64,000 bases of DNA from Klenkia marina (lineage in GTDB: Bacteria > Actinomycetota > Actinomycetes > Mycobacteriales > Geodermatophilaceae): the NCBI RefSeq assembly GCF_900101025.1, contig NZ_FMUH01000002.1:1-64000 (forward strand), given 5' to 3'. A program made the translations under genes and the position numbers. This document shows positions 16,169 through 27,354 of the stretch, piece after piece. Within the stretch, counting starts at the first letter, position 1; each line of letters begins with the position of its first letter. A model generated the notes under the pieces. The model searched no databases, was not told the origin of the DNA, and worked only from the letters and a program-made list of their open reading frames with translations.

Positions 16169-16594
16169 GTGCGGACTGCCCTCGTCGTGGCCCTCGGCGG
16201 GGTGCTGGGCGCGCTGTCCCGGTGGGGGGTCTCGCTCGGGCTGCCGCACACCCCGGGCACCTGGCCCTGGGCCACGGTCACCGTCAACCTGACCGGCTGC
16301 CTGGTGATCGGGGGGCTGCTCGCCGTCCTGCTGGCCCGGTACCCGGGCCACCCCTGGCTGCGGCCGTTCCTGGCCACCGGGGTGCTCGGCGGTTACACCA
16401 CCTTCTCCACCTTCGCCGTCGACGTCGTGCAGCTGGTCGAGGCCGGGCGGGCCGGGGTGGCCGTGGCGTACCTGCTGGTGAGCGTGCTGGGCGGGCTGCT
16501 CGCCGTGGTCGCGGGCCTGCTGCTGGGCCGGGCGGCGGTGCGCGCACGGGAGACGGTGGGCGCCGAGCTCGAGGCCGGGCAGGACCGGTCGTGA
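16169..16594 (+). CDS. crcB: fluoride channel CrcB/Fluc, first subunit
   Basis: A 141-aa four-helix membrane protein. It has the Fluc hallmarks GALSRWGV, ATVTVNLTGCLVIGG (the Asn of helix 2) and TGVLGGYTTFSTFAVDV (the GxxTTFSTF break of helix 3). It exports fluoride from the cytoplasm. The GTG start has CATGCT eight bases upstream, so the mRNA may be leaderless; no fluoride riboswitch is visible in the 48-bp gap. Its stop overlaps the second crcB start as GTGA, so this is the two-gene form that assembles with its partner. Confidence 0.92.
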   Translation: MRTALVVALGGVLGALSRWGVSLGLPHTPGTWPWATVTVNLTGCLVIGGLLAVLLARYPGHPWLRPFLATGVLGGYTTFSTFAVDVVQLVEAGRAGVAVAYLLVSVLGGLLAVVAGLLLGRAAVRARETVGAELEAGQDRS

Positions 16595-16944
16595 CGGCGC
16601 TGTGGGTCGCCCTGGGCGCGGTCGCCGGCGCGGTGCTCCGCTTCGGCGCCGACCGGGTGGCGGTGCGGTGGCGGGGCGCGGGCAGCGTCGTCGGCATCCT
16701 GGTCGTGAACGTCGTGGGCAGTCTCGTGCTCGGCGCCGTCCTCGGTGCCCGCGACCTGTCCCCGGCCGTGGTGGCGCTGGTGGGCACCGGGTTCTGCGGC
16801 ACGCTCACCACGTTCTCCACGTTCGCGTACGACGTCGTGCGGCTGGTCGAGGAGCGCCGGGTGGGCCGGGCGCTGGGTTACCTGACCGGCTCGGTGCTGC
16901 TGGGCGTCGGGGCGGCGACGATCGGGTACGTGGCCGTCCGCTGA
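16591..16944 (+). CDS. crcB: fluoride channel CrcB/Fluc, second subunit
   Basis: A 117-aa partner of the preceding CrcB. It has the same motifs (GAVLRFGADR, LVVNVVGSLVLGAVLG, GFCGTLTTFSTFAYDVVRL) but only about a third of the residues are identical by eye. Two unequal subunits encoded in tandem form antiparallel dimers in many Gram-positive bacteria. Start GTG overlaps the previous stop. Confidence 0.92.
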   Translation: MTALWVALGAVAGAVLRFGADRVAVRWRGAGSVVGILVVNVVGSLVLGAVLGARDLSPAVVALVGTGFCGTLTTFSTFAYDVVRLVEERRVGRALGYLTGSVLLGVGAATIGYVAVR

Positions 16945-16984
16945 CCTGCGACCGGCGCGGGCGCCCGCTAGGTTCGGAGTCGGT

Positions 16985-18387
<1,403 letters not shown>

Positions 18388-18391
<4 letters not shown>

Positions 18392-19131
18392 CCACCGACC
18401 TGACCGCCGACCTGACCGCCCTCGCCGGGCGTCGTCCGCTGCTGGTGGCCAGCGACTACGACGGCGTCCTGGCCCGGCTGCGCGACGTCCCGGGCGAGGC
18501 CGTGCCCGAGGAGTGGGCACCCGCCCTCCTCCGCCGGCTGGCGGCCGCCGACGGCGTCGTGGTGGCGCTGGTCAGCGGCCGCGGTGTCGACGACCTGCGC
18601 ACGACGTCCGGGTTCGGCGAGCCCTTCCGGTTCGTCGGCAGCCACGGGGCCGAGACCGACGACGGGCTCGACCCGGCCGTGGCCGCCGAGCGCGACCTGC
18701 TGGTCGACGCCCTGGGCCCGCTGGTCGACGCCGTCGAGGGCGCCCGGTTGGAGGTCAAGCCGGCCGCGGTCGCGGTGCACGTGCGCACCGTCGCCGACCG
18801 GGCCGCCGCGACCGCGCTGCTGGAGCGGGCCGCCGCGGCGGCGGGCCCGCACCACACCGCCAAGCCGGGCAAGGACGTCCTCGAGCTCGCCGTCACCGAC
18901 GCCGACAAGGGGACGGCGGTGCTCCGGCTGGCCGCGCAGCTCGGTGCCGACGGCGTGCTCTACCTGGGCGACGACCTCACCGACGAGGACGCCTTCACGG
19001 CCCTGGCCCCGCGTACGGGGTCGGCCTCGGTGAAGGTCGGCGCCGGCGACACCGCGGCCTCGCTGCGGGTGGCCGACCTCGACGGCGTCCGCGACCTGCT
19101 CGAGGAGCTGGCCCGCGCCCTGGGCGTCTGA
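18388..19131 (+). CDS. otsB: trehalose-6-phosphate phosphatase
   Basis: A 247-aa HAD-superfamily phosphatase that finishes trehalose synthesis. The nucleophile motif is ASDYDGVLA (DxDG), followed by LVSGRGVDDL, GSHGAE, the Lys in KPGKDVLEL and the metal-binding GDDLTDEDAF. The GTG overlaps the otsA stop, so synthase and phosphatase are translated as a coupled pair. Confidence 0.96.
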
Positions 19132-19178
19132 GGCACTTCTGTCCATTGCGAACAGGTGACGCACAGCTCACCCTCACC

Positions 19179-19184
19179 TACGGT
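19179..19184 (+). promoter_or_regulatory. -10 element before the tct operon
   Basis: TACGGT, six bases before the GTG at 19191 that opens a 12-codon reading frame. It is the only -10-like match in the 88-bp gap between otsB and tctC. Confidence 0.45.
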
Positions 19185-19190
19185 CACGGG

Positions 19191-19229
19191 GTGATCGCCA
19201 ACCACCTGCGGGCCCGGCCGTGGCGCTGA
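19191..19229 (+). CDS. possible 12-residue leader peptide upstream of tctC
   Basis: GTG followed by codons for IANHLRARPWR and TGA. The GTG has the same leaderless layout (TACGGT plus six bases) as many starts in this window. The frame ends inside the first codons of tctC and overlaps it by 10 bases, so ribosomes could restart on tctC. No residue run suggests attenuation by a specific amino acid. It may simply be chance. Confidence 0.3.
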   Translation: MIANHLRARPWR

Positions 19230-20203
19230 CCCGCCGACGATTCCTGGCCGGCGCCCTCGCCCTGCCGGCCGTGTCCACCCTCGCGGCCTGCGCCGGCACC
19301 GTTGTGGCCCCCGGTGACCTCTCGCGGTTGCGGATGATGGTCCCGGCCAGCCCGGGCGGCGGGTGGGACACCACCGCCCGCACGCTGCAGCGGGTGATCC
19401 AGCAGACCGGGATCGCCCGCAACGTGCAGGTCTTCAACGTCGAGGGCGCCGGCGGCACCATCGGCATCGGCCAGCTCGCCCGCGAGGACGACGACGCCCT
19501 GCTGATGATGATGGGCCTGGTCATGGTGGGCGCCATCGACACCAACGACTCGACCACCCGGCTCGACGACGTCACCCCGATCGCGCAGCTGATCGCCGAG
19601 ACCGAGCTGATCGTGGTCCCGGCCGAGTCGCCGTACGACACCCTCGAGGACTTCGTGACCGGGTGGGCCGCCGACCCGCGGGGCACCCCGATCGCCGGGG
19701 GCTCGGCGGGCGGCACGGACCAGATCCTGGCCGGGCTGCTGGCGCAGGCGGCCGGCATCGACCCCCTGCAGGTCAACTACATCGCCTACTCCGGCGGCGG
19801 TGAGTCGCTGTCGGCACTGCTGGGCAACCAGGTGGCGGCCGGCATCTCGGGCACCGCCGACTACGGCCCGCAGGTCACCAGCGGCGACCTCAAGGGGCTG
19901 GCCGTCTCGACCGCCGACCGGTCCGAGGCGGTGCCCGACGTCCCCACGATCCTCGAGAGCGGCTTCGACGTCGAGGTGACCAACTGGCGCGGCCTGATGG
20001 CCCGACCCGGCATGTCCGACGGCGCCCGGGAGGACCTCATCGCGCTGGTCACCGAGGCGCACGACACCGACGAGTGGGCCGAGGCGCTGGACGCCAACGG
20101 CTGGCTGGACACCTTCCAGACCGGCGACGAGTACGGCGAGTTCCTCGCCGAGGAGGAGACCCGCGTGCGCCAGGTCCTGACCGAGATCGGGCTGATCGAG
20201 TGA
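19220..20203 (+). CDS. tctC: TctC/Bug-family tricarboxylate-binding lipoprotein
   Basis: A 327-aa extracytoplasmic solute receptor of a tripartite tricarboxylate transporter. The N-terminus combines a twin-arginine-like TRRRFLAG with a lipobox STLAAC (Cys at residue 24), so it may be Tat-exported and lipid-anchored. The Bug-family core includes MMVPASPGGGWDTTARTLQ, VEGAGGTIGIGQLA and GISGTADYGPQVTSGDLKGLAVS. Ligands of this family are citrate, tartrate or similar acids; which one is bound here is unknown. The stop overlaps tctB as GTGA. Confidence 0.92.
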   Translation: MALTRRRFLAGALALPAVSTLAACAGTVVAPGDLSRLRMMVPASPGGGWDTTARTLQRVIQQTGIARNVQVFNVEGAGGTIGIGQLAREDDDALLMMMGLVMVGAIDTNDSTTRLDDVTPIAQLIAETELIVVPAESPYDTLEDFVTGWAADPRGTPIAGGSAGGTDQILAGLLAQAAGIDPLQVNYIAYSGGGESLSALLGNQVAAGISGTADYGPQVTSGDLKGLAVSTADRSEAVPDVPTILESGFDVEVTNWRGLMARPGMSDGAREDLIALVTEAHDTDEWAEALDANGWLDTFQTGDEYGEFLAEEETRVRQVLTEIGLIE

Positions 20204-20766
20204 ACGAGGCCGAGGAGTCGGTGGCGGCGGAGACCTCCGCAACCCCCGTCGCGCAGCGGCCGGGGCGGTTCAGCGGCGAGTTGGTCGGCGCGGTGCTGCT
20301 GGCCGCACTCGGGGTGTACCTGCTGGTCGACGCCGGGGCGATCGCCGTCCCGGGGTCGAGCAACACGGTGGGCCCGCGGTTCTTCCCCTACGCGGTCGGC
20401 GGGCTCAGCGTCGCCACGGGTGCGCTGCTGGCCCTGCGCGTGCTGCGCGGGGACCGCGGCCCGGCCGACGACGGCGAGGACGTCGACCCCGACGCCCCCA
20501 CCGACTGGCGGGCCGTGGCGGTCATCGCCGTCGCGTTCGTCGCGCACGCCCTGCTGATCAACGTGGTGGGCTGGCCGCTGGCGGTGGCGCTGATGTTCGC
20601 CGCCGTGGCCACGACGCTGCAGGGACGGCTGACGCCGGCCGCCGCCGTCCGGCCGTTCCTCGTGGGCCTGACGGTGGGCTGCGTGGTCTGGATCGTGTTC
20701 GTCAAAGCGCTGAACGTGGCGCTGCCCGGCGGCGTCGTTCTCGAGTTCCTGACGAGCTGGTTGTAG
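20200..20766 (+). CDS. tctB: TctB small membrane subunit
   Basis: A 188-aa protein with four membrane segments (FSGELVGAVLLAALGVYLLV, FFPYAVGGLSVATGALLAL, VAVIAVAFVAHALLINVVG, FLVGLTVGCVVWIVFVKAL). Pattern and position match the poorly conserved small subunit of tripartite tricarboxylate transporters. The N-terminal 27 residues are hydrophilic. GTG start on the tctC stop. Confidence 0.9.
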   Translation: MNEAEESVAAETSATPVAQRPGRFSGELVGAVLLAALGVYLLVDAGAIAVPGSSNTVGPRFFPYAVGGLSVATGALLALRVLRGDRGPADDGEDVDPDAPTDWRAVAVIAVAFVAHALLINVVGWPLAVALMFAAVATTLQGRLTPAAAVRPFLVGLTVGCVVWIVFVKALNVALPGGVVLEFLTSWL

Positions 20767-22329
20767 ATGGCGATCTCCGACCTGCTCGGCGGGTTCGCCG
20801 ACGCGATCACCCCGGTCAACCTGCTCTTCGCCCTGCTCGGCGTGCTGCTGGGCACCGCCGTCGGCGTGCTGCCGGGCATCGGGCCGGCCATGACGGTGGC
20901 CCTCCTGCTCCCGGCCACCTACGTGCTCGAGCCCACCAGCGCGCTGATCATGTTCGCCGGCATCTACTACGGCGGCATGTACGGCGGGTCGACGACGTCG
21001 ATCCTGCTCAACACCCCCGGTGAGTCGGCGTCGATCATGACGGCGCTCGAGGGCAACAAGATGGCCAAGGCCGGCCGGGGCTCCGCGGCGCTGGCCACCG
21101 CGGCGATCGGGTCGTTCGTCGCCGGCACCATCGCCACCCTGCTGCTCGCCCTCGTCGCCCCCACGCTGGTCGAGGTCGCGATCGGCGTGACGACGGCCGA
21201 CTACTTCGCCCTCGCCGTCCTGGCCTTCGTCGCGGTGGCCAGCGTGCTCGGCTCCTCGCCGCTGCGCGGGCTGGCGTCGCTGTGCCTGGGGCTCTACCTC
21301 GGGCTGGTGGGCACCGACGTGCTCTCGGGCCAGGAGCGCTTCACCCTCGGCATCCCGCAGCTGTCCGACGGCATCGACGTCGTGGTGGTGGCGGTGGCGC
21401 TGTTCGCCGTCGGCGAGGCGCTGTACGTGGCCAGCCGGCTGCGCAAGGGCTCGGTCCAGGTGATCGACCACAAGGGCAGCTGGATGACGCGGGAGGACCT
21501 CCGTCGCTCGTGGAAGCCGTGGCTGCGCGGCACCGCGTTCGGGTTCCCGTTCGGCGTCATGCCCGCCGGCGGCGCCGAGATCCCGACCTTCCTCTCCTAC
21601 GCCACGGAGAAGAAGCTCACGAAGCACCCCGAGGAGTTCGGCCACGGCGCCATCGAGGGCGTCGCCGGGCCCGAGGCGGCCAACAACGCCTCGGCCGCGG
21701 GCGTGCTCGTGCCGCTGCTGACCCTGGGCATCCCGACGTCGGCGACCGCGGCGATCATCCTGGCCGCCTTCCAGGGCTACGGCATCCAGCCCGGGCCGAC
21801 GCTGCTGACCACCGAGGGTCCGCTGGTGTGGGCGCTCATCGCCTCGCTGTTCATCGGCAACGCGATGCTGCTGGTGCTCAACCTGCCGCTGGTCGGGCTG
21901 TGGGTGAAGCTGCTGAAGATCCCGCGCCCGTACCTCTACGCCGGCATCCTCACCTTCGCCTCGCTGGGCTCGTTCGCCGTCAACGCCGACCCCCTCGACC
22001 TCGTGATCCTGCTGGGGCTGGGTCTGCTCGGGTTCGCGATGCGGCGCTTCGGCTGGCCGGTGGCCCCGGCCGTCATCGGGTTGATCCTCGGCCCGATCGC
22101 CGAGACCAACCTGCGCCGGGCGTTGGCGATCAGCGACGGCGACCTGTCCGTGCTGGTGGACAGCTGGTTCAGCCGGGTGGTGCTCATCCTGGCCCTGCTC
22201 GCGCTGGTCGGGCCCGTGGTGCTGCGTGCGGTCCGTGGCCGCCGCGCCACCCCCGCGGAGCTGGCCCGGGACCAGGAGGAGGACCGTGAGGTGCAGAAGG
22301 CAGCGAACCGGGAAGGCTGGGGCTCATGA
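20767..22329 (+). CDS. tctA: TctA large membrane subunit
   Basis: A 520-aa membrane protein with about twelve helices. Family motifs are [42 protein letters not shown] and, in the second half, [30 protein letters not shown] (three adjacent conserved blocks). The repeated Gly-Pro-rich loops form the proton- or sodium-coupled substrate path. The ATG directly follows the tctB stop, and the TGA overlaps the stress-protein start as ATGA. Confidence 0.96.
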   Translation: MAISDLLGGFADAITPVNLLFALLGVLLGTAVGVLPGIGPAMTVALLLPATYVLEPTSALIMFAGIYYGGMYGGSTTSILLNTPGESASIMTALEGNKMAKAGRGSAALATAAIGSFVAGTIATLLLALVAPTLVEVAIGVTTADYFALAVLAFVAVASVLGSSPLRGLASLCLGLYLGLVGTDVLSGQERFTLGIPQLSDGIDVVVVAVALFAVGEALYVASRLRKGSVQVIDHKGSWMTREDLRRSWKPWLRGTAFGFPFGVMPAGGAEIPTFLSYATEKKLTKHPEEFGHGAIEGVAGPEAANNASAAGVLVPLLTLGIPTSATAAIILAAFQGYGIQPGPTLLTTEGPLVWALIASLFIGNAMLLVLNLPLVGLWVKLLKIPRPYLYAGILTFASLGSFAVNADPLDLVILLGLGLLGFAMRRFGWPVAPAVIGLILGPIAETNLRRALAISDGDLSVLVDSWFSRVVLILALLALVGPVVLRAVRGRRATPAELARDQEEDREVQKAANREGWGS

Positions 22330-22733
22330 GCGTCGTCGTCGTGGGTTACGTGCCCCATCCCCGCGGCCGGGCCGCCCTCGAGCACGGCGTGCTCGAGGCG
22401 CACCGGCGGGGCGCCTCCCTCGTGGTGGTCAACTCCTCCCGCGGCGATGCGCTGGTCGACGAGGAGTTCGTGCGGGGTGACCGGCTGCGTGCGCTGCACG
22501 ACGAGCTGGCCGCCACGGGCCTGACCACCGAGGTGCGCCAGCCCGTGCGCGGGCGGGACGCCGCCGAGGAACTGGCCGACGTCTGCCGCGAGACCGGCGC
22601 AGAACTGCTGGTCATCGGCCTGCGGAAGCGTTCGGCGGTGGGCAAGCTGCTCATGGGCTCGGCCGCGCAGCGCATCCTGCTCGACGTCGACTGCCCCGTG
22701 CTGGGGGTCAAGTCCCCGCCGCGCGAGGCCTGA
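22326..22733 (+). CDS. universal stress protein, UspA family
   Basis: A 135-aa single Usp domain. The ATP-binding loop is present as [23 protein letters not shown], split as G-x2-(K/R)-x-S-x-V-G and GSAAQRIL. Here it is coupled to a tripartite tricarboxylate transporter (ATGA overlap with tctA). Usp proteins next to transporters elsewhere regulate uptake in response to ATP, so this one may gate the Tct system. That is inference. Confidence 0.9.
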   Translation: MSVVVVGYVPHPRGRAALEHGVLEAHRRGASLVVVNSSRGDALVDEEFVRGDRLRALHDELAATGLTTEVRQPVRGRDAAEELADVCRETGAELLVIGLRKRSAVGKLLMGSAAQRILLDVDCPVLGVKSPPREA

Positions 22734-22889
22734 CACCTGCGTCGACAGGTCGACCCCGGCCGGCCGGTGACCCACCGGTCGTGCCCCGATCGGGTCACGA
22801 TGCCCCCGGGCGGCTCAAGGGTGTGACGTACGTGACCGTTGTGACGGCTGAATCCGGTACCTGATCGGATCAGTTCAGCAGGAGTCATC

Positions 22890-24467
22890 GTGCGCTGGAT
22901 CAGCGATCGTCCCGTGGCCGTCAAGATCGGCGCCATCGTCGTCGTCGTGTGCGTGCTCGCCGCCGCCCTGACGGGGTTGGCCGTCTCCCGGCTGAGCTAC
23001 CTGCGGGCGGAGGCCAACGACCTCTACCACGGGCACATCGTGCAGCTGGTCGCGCTCGGTGAGCTGCAGCGGGCCTACCAGGGCGACCGGGCCCGGTACG
23101 CCGGGTACGCGCTGCTGAGCCCGGAGGACAGGGTGACGATGACGGCCGAGCTGGCCGAGCGCCGCACCGACATTGACCAGAAGATCGAGGACTACGGCTC
23201 GTACGCCATCGACGCCGACGCCTGGGCGCAGTTCCGGTCCGACCTGTCGACCTACTACACGATCGCCGACCAGCAGCTGGTCGGCGCGGCCGACGCGGGC
23301 AACGAGGCAGGTGTGGCGTTGGTGCTCACCGGGTCCCTGCAGACGGCGGTCGACCGGGTCATGGACGACTTCTCGGCCGAGTCCGACCGGTCCAGCCAGG
23401 AGGCGGGGACCCAGATCGTCGACACCGACGACGAGGCCGCCCAGGCCATCTGGATGATGATCGCCGCGCTCGTGGGCATGGTGCTGCTGGGATCGGGCCT
23501 GGCCTGGGTCGTGGTCCGGGGCATCCGCCGGTCGGTGCGCGAGGTGCAGACCTCCCTGGAGGCGCTGGCGCAGGGCGACCTGACCGTGCGGCCGCAGGTG
23601 GACACCAAGGACGAACTGGGCCGCATGGCCACCGCCCTCGCCTCCGCGCAGGACCAGCTGCGGGGCCTGATGTCCTCCGTCGTCGGCTCGGCCGACGCGG
23701 TGGCGGCCTCCAGCGAGGAGCTGTCGGCCTCGGCCGCCCAGATCGCGGCCTCGGCGGAGCAGACCAGCGTGCAGTCCGGCGCGGTGTCCGGGTCGGCGGA
23801 GGAGGTCTCCCGGTCGGTGGCCACGGTCGCTGCGGGCGCGGAGCAGATGAGCGCCTCGATCCGGGAGATCGCGCAGAACGCCAACGAGGCCGCCCGGGTG
23901 GCGGCGGAGGCGGTCAGCGAGGCGGAGTCGACGAACCAGACCATCCAGAAGCTGGGGTTGTCGTCCAAGGAGATCGGTGACGTGGTCAAGGTGATCACGA
24001 GCATCGCGGAGCAGACGAACCTGCTGGCGCTGAACGCCACGATCGAGGCGGCTCGCGCCGGTGAGGCGGGCAAGGGCTTCGCCGTGGTGGCCAACGAGGT
24101 GAAGGAGCTGGCGCAGGAGACCGCCCGGGCGACCGAGGACATCGCCCGCCGCGTCGAGGCCATCCAGCACGACACCGGTGGTGCCGTCGAGGCGATCGGG
24201 CGCATCGGCACGGTGATCGGCCAGATCAACGACTACCAGCTCACCATCGCCAGCGCGGTCGAGGAGCAGACGGCGACGACGAACGAGATGTCGCGCAGCG
24301 TGGCCGAGGCCGCGGGGGGCACCACGGAGATCGCCGGCACCATCACCGGCGTCTCCAGCGCGGCGGGCGCGACCACCCAGGCCCTGGGGCAGACCCGGGT
24401 CGCCGTCGACGAGCTGGCCCGTATGGCCGGCGACCTGCGGACGACGGTCGGCACCTTCCGCTGGTGA
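22890..24467 (+). CDS. methyl-accepting chemotaxis protein
   Basis: A 525-aa chemoreceptor. TM1 spans about residues 9-31. A helical sensor of the 4HB type follows (about 32-190) and TM2 spans about 190-212. The HAMP domain runs to about 265, with linker [15 protein letters not shown]. The signalling domain ends near 525, with the highly conserved hairpin [23 protein letters not shown]. The sensor domain gives no hint of ligand. The GTG start follows AGGAG. No che or fla genes are in the window, but the receptor implies a motile stage. It stands alone. Confidence 0.95.
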   Translation: MRWISDRPVAVKIGAIVVVVCVLAAALTGLAVSRLSYLRAEANDLYHGHIVQLVALGELQRAYQGDRARYAGYALLSPEDRVTMTAELAERRTDIDQKIEDYGSYAIDADAWAQFRSDLSTYYTIADQQLVGAADAGNEAGVALVLTGSLQTAVDRVMDDFSAESDRSSQEAGTQIVDTDDEAAQAIWMMIAALVGMVLLGSGLAWVVVRGIRRSVREVQTSLEALAQGDLTVRPQVDTKDELGRMATALASAQDQLRGLMSSVVGSADAVAASSEELSASAAQIAASAEQTSVQSGAVSGSAEEVSRSVATVAAGAEQMSASIREIAQNANEAARVAAEAVSEAESTNQTIQKLGLSSKEIGDVVKVITSIAEQTNLLALNATIEAARAGEAGKGFAVVANEVKELAQETARATEDIARRVEAIQHDTGGAVEAIGRIGTVIGQINDYQLTIASAVEEQTATTNEMSRSVAEAAGGTTEIAGTITGVSSAAGATTQALGQTRVAVDELARMAGDLRTTVGTFRW

Positions 24468-24474
24468 CCAGGAG

Positions 24475-24530
24475 GACCCCGTCCCACCCCACGACGCGCT
24501 CCGCACGCCGCGGGCTCCTGGGACGGGGTC
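24475..24530 (+). terminator. hairpin terminator after the chemoreceptor gene
   Basis: GACCCCGTCCCA (24475-24486) pairs perfectly with TGGGACGGGGTC (24519-24530); the 32-base interior is itself G+C-rich and may fold. It lies between convergent stops at 24467 and 24564. Confidence 0.65.
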
Positions 24531-24563
24531 GTCCCATCAGTTCACCTGGGCCGTTCCAGCCCC

Positions 24564-25445
24564 CTACGTGATCTGGAACGACCGGCGGGACAGGCCCATC
24601 ATCCAGCCGTCGACGGTGGTGGTCACCGGGGTCTCGGGGTGGTCGGCCGCGCCCAGGGTGACGAACAGCGGGCTCAGGTGCTCGACCGTGGGGTGGGCGT
24701 AGGGCAGCCCGGGGGCGTCGGCGGCGTAGCGGGCCAGGCCCTCGACGTCGCCGGCGGCCAGCAGCTCGGCGGCCCAGGCGTCGAAGTCGCGTGACCAGCC
24801 GGGCACCTGCCCCGAGGCGATCGACTCCCGGGTCAGGAACGGCAGGCCGTGGGTCATGAACCCCGAACCGATGACCAGCGTGCCCTCGGCGCGCAGCTCA
24901 CGGATGCGTCGACCCAGGTCGAGCAGGCGGTGCGGGTCGTGGGTGGGCAGGGACAGCTGCAGCACCGGGACGTCGCCGAGGGGGTACATGACCTTGAGCG
25001 GCACCCACGCTCCGTGGTCCAGGCCGCGGCTGCGGTGCTCGTGCACCGGCTCGGCGTCCGGCATCGCGCCGGCCACTCGGCGGGCCAGGGCCGAGGCGTC
25101 CGGGGTCTCGTAGGTCATCTCGTAGTACCGGCGGGCGAAGCCGCCGAAGTCGTAGACCAGCGGGGTGCGTGCGGCCGACGACGAGATCGACAACGGCGCG
25201 GACTCCCAGTGCGCACTGACGATCAGCACGTCCTTGGGCTTGGGCATCGACAGCGCCCAGGTGTGCAGGTCGCGCATCCACGGGCCGTCGTCGAACAGCG
25301 GGGGCGCGCCGTGGCTCAGGTAGAGGCTCGGCAGGGCGCCGTCGGCCCCGGTCCAGCTGCGCTGCTCCCGGGCTGCGGGCAGCGCGTCGACGAGGAAGTC
25401 GTCGAAGGCGCCGGCGGGCACCTGCGGGTCGAAGATCGAGCTCAT
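24564..25445 (-). CDS. DODA-type extradiol dioxygenase
   Basis: A 293-aa class III (LigB-superfamily) ring-cleavage dioxygenase-like protein. Expected iron ligands and active-site residues lie in LYLSHGAPPLF, VLIVSAHWES, RGLDHGAWVPLKVMYP and GSGFMTHGLP. Close relatives open the ring of DOPA or other catechols, and YgiD of E. coli belongs here. Transcribed from an excellent sigma-70-like promoter (TTGAGA, 17 bp, TACGGT) that predicts a leaderless mRNA from the ATG. Substrate unknown; no aromatic pathway genes are adjacent. Confidence 0.88.
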   Translation of the reverse strand: MSSIFDPQVPAGAFDDFLVDALPAAREQRSWTGADGALPSLYLSHGAPPLFDDGPWMRDLHTWALSMPKPKDVLIVSAHWESAPLSISSSAARTPLVYDFGGFARRYYEMTYETPDASALARRVAGAMPDAEPVHEHRSRGLDHGAWVPLKVMYPLGDVPVLQLSLPTHDPHRLLDLGRRIRELRAEGTLVIGSGFMTHGLPFLTRESIASGQVPGWSRDFDAWAAELLAAGDVEGLARYAADAPGLPYAHPTVEHLSPLFVTLGAADHPETPVTTTVDGWMMGLSRRSFQIT

Positions 25446-25452
25446 GGGCACG

Positions 25453-25481
25453 ACCGTACGCCGAGATGCATGAACTCTCAA
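25453..25481 (-). promoter_or_regulatory. promoter of the DODA-type dioxygenase gene
   Basis: On the minus strand TTGAGA (25481-25476), a 17-bp spacer and TACGGT (25458-25453), then seven bases to the ATG at 25445. This is the best complete -35/-10 pair in the window, and it sits in a locally A+T-richer gap of 46 bp. Confidence 0.75.
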
Positions 25482-25491
25482 CAAAAACTGG

Positions 25492-27342
25492 TCAGCGCAG
25501 CCACAGGGCCTGGTACGGGGCCAGCTGGACGGCGTCCTCGGCCAGTTGCGGGGCCGCGCCGGTGAGGTGGTCGACCACCCGCGCCGGGTCCAGGCCCAGG
25601 TCGCGCAGCACCTGCAGCGGCACGTGCCGCGGCTCGGGGGCCACGTTGTAGGCGCCGAGCACCGTGCCCAGCGGGTGCTCGCGGGCCACCAGCAGGACGG
25701 CGGGGTCGCGCGGGTCGAGCACCCGTGCGGCCACCGAGGCGTGCAGCTGGGGCAGCGTCGCGCGGGCCCGGGTGAGTGCGGCGATGCCCCGGGCGACCGC
25801 CGGCGAGTCGGGCACCGGCCGGTCGTCGGCGCCCCAGGTCAGCCGGGGGCGGTGGGCCCAGCGGTTGTCCGCGGCGTGCCCGGGCTCCTGCGCCCAGTGC
25901 GGGTCGTTGCCCAGCCCCAGCTCGTCGCCGGACCACAGCACCGGGATGCCGCCGAAGCCGAAGACGACCGCGTGCGCCAGCAGCACCCGGGCCACGGCCT
26001 GCGGGTCCCAGGTGCCGGTGCCGGCCAGGGCGGCCGCCGTCCCGGAGATCCGCCGGTCCCCGGTGGCCTCGTTCTCGCCGAACACCAGCCCGCGGGCCCA
26101 CGAGCCCGGGAAGTCGCCCGAGTACCAGTCGGACAGGAACCGCCGGTGGGCGTACCCGTCGAGCCCGACCGCGGCCGCGTCGCCGTCGTCGATCGCCCAC
26201 CCGATGTCGTCGTGGCAGCGCACGTAGGTGATCCAGGCCGTCGTGGAGGGCGGTACCGGCAGCTGCTGCAGGGCGTGGGAGCCCAGGACGGCGTCGCGCG
26301 CGGCCAGCATCGACCAGACCTGCACCATGAGCCCGTTGTGGTAGGCCAGGTCGCTGACCTTGCCCCAGTGCTCGCCGGTGCCGAGGTAGGCCACCAGGTC
26401 CCGTGGCCCGACGATGGCCTCGGCCTTGAACAGCAGCGCCGGGCAGGCGATCCGCGCGACCGCCCGCAGCGCCTGGGTGAGGGCGTGCACCTCGGGCTGG
26501 TTCTGGCAGTTCGTGCCCAGCCGCTTCCAGGTGAAGGCGATGGCGTCCAGCCGCAGCACCTCGACGCCGCGGTTGGCCAGGTCCAGCACGATCTGCGCGT
26601 ACTCGCAGAAGACGTCGGGGTTGGCCCAGTCGACGTCCCACTGGTAGCTGTTGAACGTCGTCCAGACCCAGCCGGCGAGGTCGTCGTCCCAGGTGAAGCT
26701 GCCCGGCGCGAGGTCGGGGAAGACCTCGGGCAGCGTGGCCTCCCACGCGTCGGGCTCCGTGCGGTCACCGAAGACGCGGAAGTACGCACGCTTGGCCGGG
26801 TCGCCGGCCTTGGCCGCCAGCGCCCAGGCGTGGGTGTCGGCGACGTGGTTGAGCACGAGGTCCAGGCACAGGCTCATGCCCCGCCCGCGCAGGGTGCGGG
26901 TCAGCTCGGCCAGGTCGTCCATGGTGCCCAGGTCGGGGCGGATCGAGCCGTAGTCGGCCACCGCGTAGCCGCCGTCGTTGGGCGGCGGGCCGGGGGTGAG
27001 CACCGGCATGAGGTGCAGGTACCGCACACCCAGGGACTCCAGGTAGGGCACCCGGGCGGCCACCGCGGCCAGGTCGCGGCCGGCGAACCGCTCGGCGTAG
27101 GCGGCGTAGCCGACGACGTCCTCGCGCTGGAACCAGTCCGGCGCCAGCGAGCGCCGCAGGTCCAGGGCGTGCAGCTCGTCCTCACGGGCGGCGAAGGCCG
27201 CGGTCGCCAGGGCCACCAGCCGGTCGGCCACCGCGACGGGGTCGGCGTAGAGCGGGGTCAGGCCGGCCAACAGGTCGGGGAGCCAGCGCTCGATGCGGGC
27301 GTCGAGGACCTCGCGACGGTGGGCGGGGAGGGCGGTCGGCAC
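25492..27342 (-). CDS. amylosucrase (GH13)
   Basis: A 616-aa glucosyltransferase that uses sucrose to extend alpha-1,4-glucan and releases fructose. Amylosucrase-specific surroundings of the catalytic residues are plain. The nucleophile Asp is in [14 protein letters not shown] (about 266), the acid/base Glu in [11 protein letters not shown] (about 307) and the third Asp in [10 protein letters not shown] (about 378). The N-terminal helical domain of the family is present (about 1-90), and [12 protein letters not shown]-like and [11 protein letters not shown] blocks follow. It lies 12 bp after the MarR gene on the same strand, so it could be co-transcribed with it. No sucrose transporter is nearby. 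Confidence 0.9.
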   Translation of the reverse strand: MPTALPAHRREVLDARIERWLPDLLAGLTPLYADPVAVADRLVALATAAFAAREDELHALDLRRSLAPDWFQREDVVGYAAYAERFAGRDLAAVAARVPYLESLGVRYLHLMPVLTPGPPPNDGGYAVADYGSIRPDLGTMDDLAELTRTLRGRGMSLCLDLVLNHVADTHAWALAAKAGDPAKRAYFRVFGDRTEPDAWEATLPEVFPDLAPGSFTWDDDLAGWVWTTFNSYQWDVDWANPDVFCEYAQIVLDLANRGVEVLRLDAIAFTWKRLGTNCQNQPEVHALTQALRAVARIACPALLFKAEAIVGPRDLVAYLGTGEHWGKVSDLAYHNGLMVQVWSMLAARDAVLGSHALQQLPVPPSTTAWITYVRCHDDIGWAIDDGDAAAVGLDGYAHRRFLSDWYSGDFPGSWARGLVFGENEATGDRRISGTAAALAGTGTWDPQAVARVLLAHAVVFGFGGIPVLWSGDELGLGNDPHWAQEPGHAADNRWAHRPRLTWGADDRPVPDSPAVARGIAALTRARATLPQLHASVAARVLDPRDPAVLLVAREHPLGTVLGAYNVAPEPRHVPLQVLRDLGLDPARVVDHLTGAAPQLAEDAVQLAPYQALWLR

Positions 27343-27354
27343 CGGGGAAGCATC

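Noticed and set aside
22801-22889. Flagellar-type (FliA) promoter before the chemoreceptor gene
   Set aside because: CTCA at 22814 and GCTGAA at 22847 resemble the two boxes, but they are 29 bases apart, far more than the 15-17 expected.
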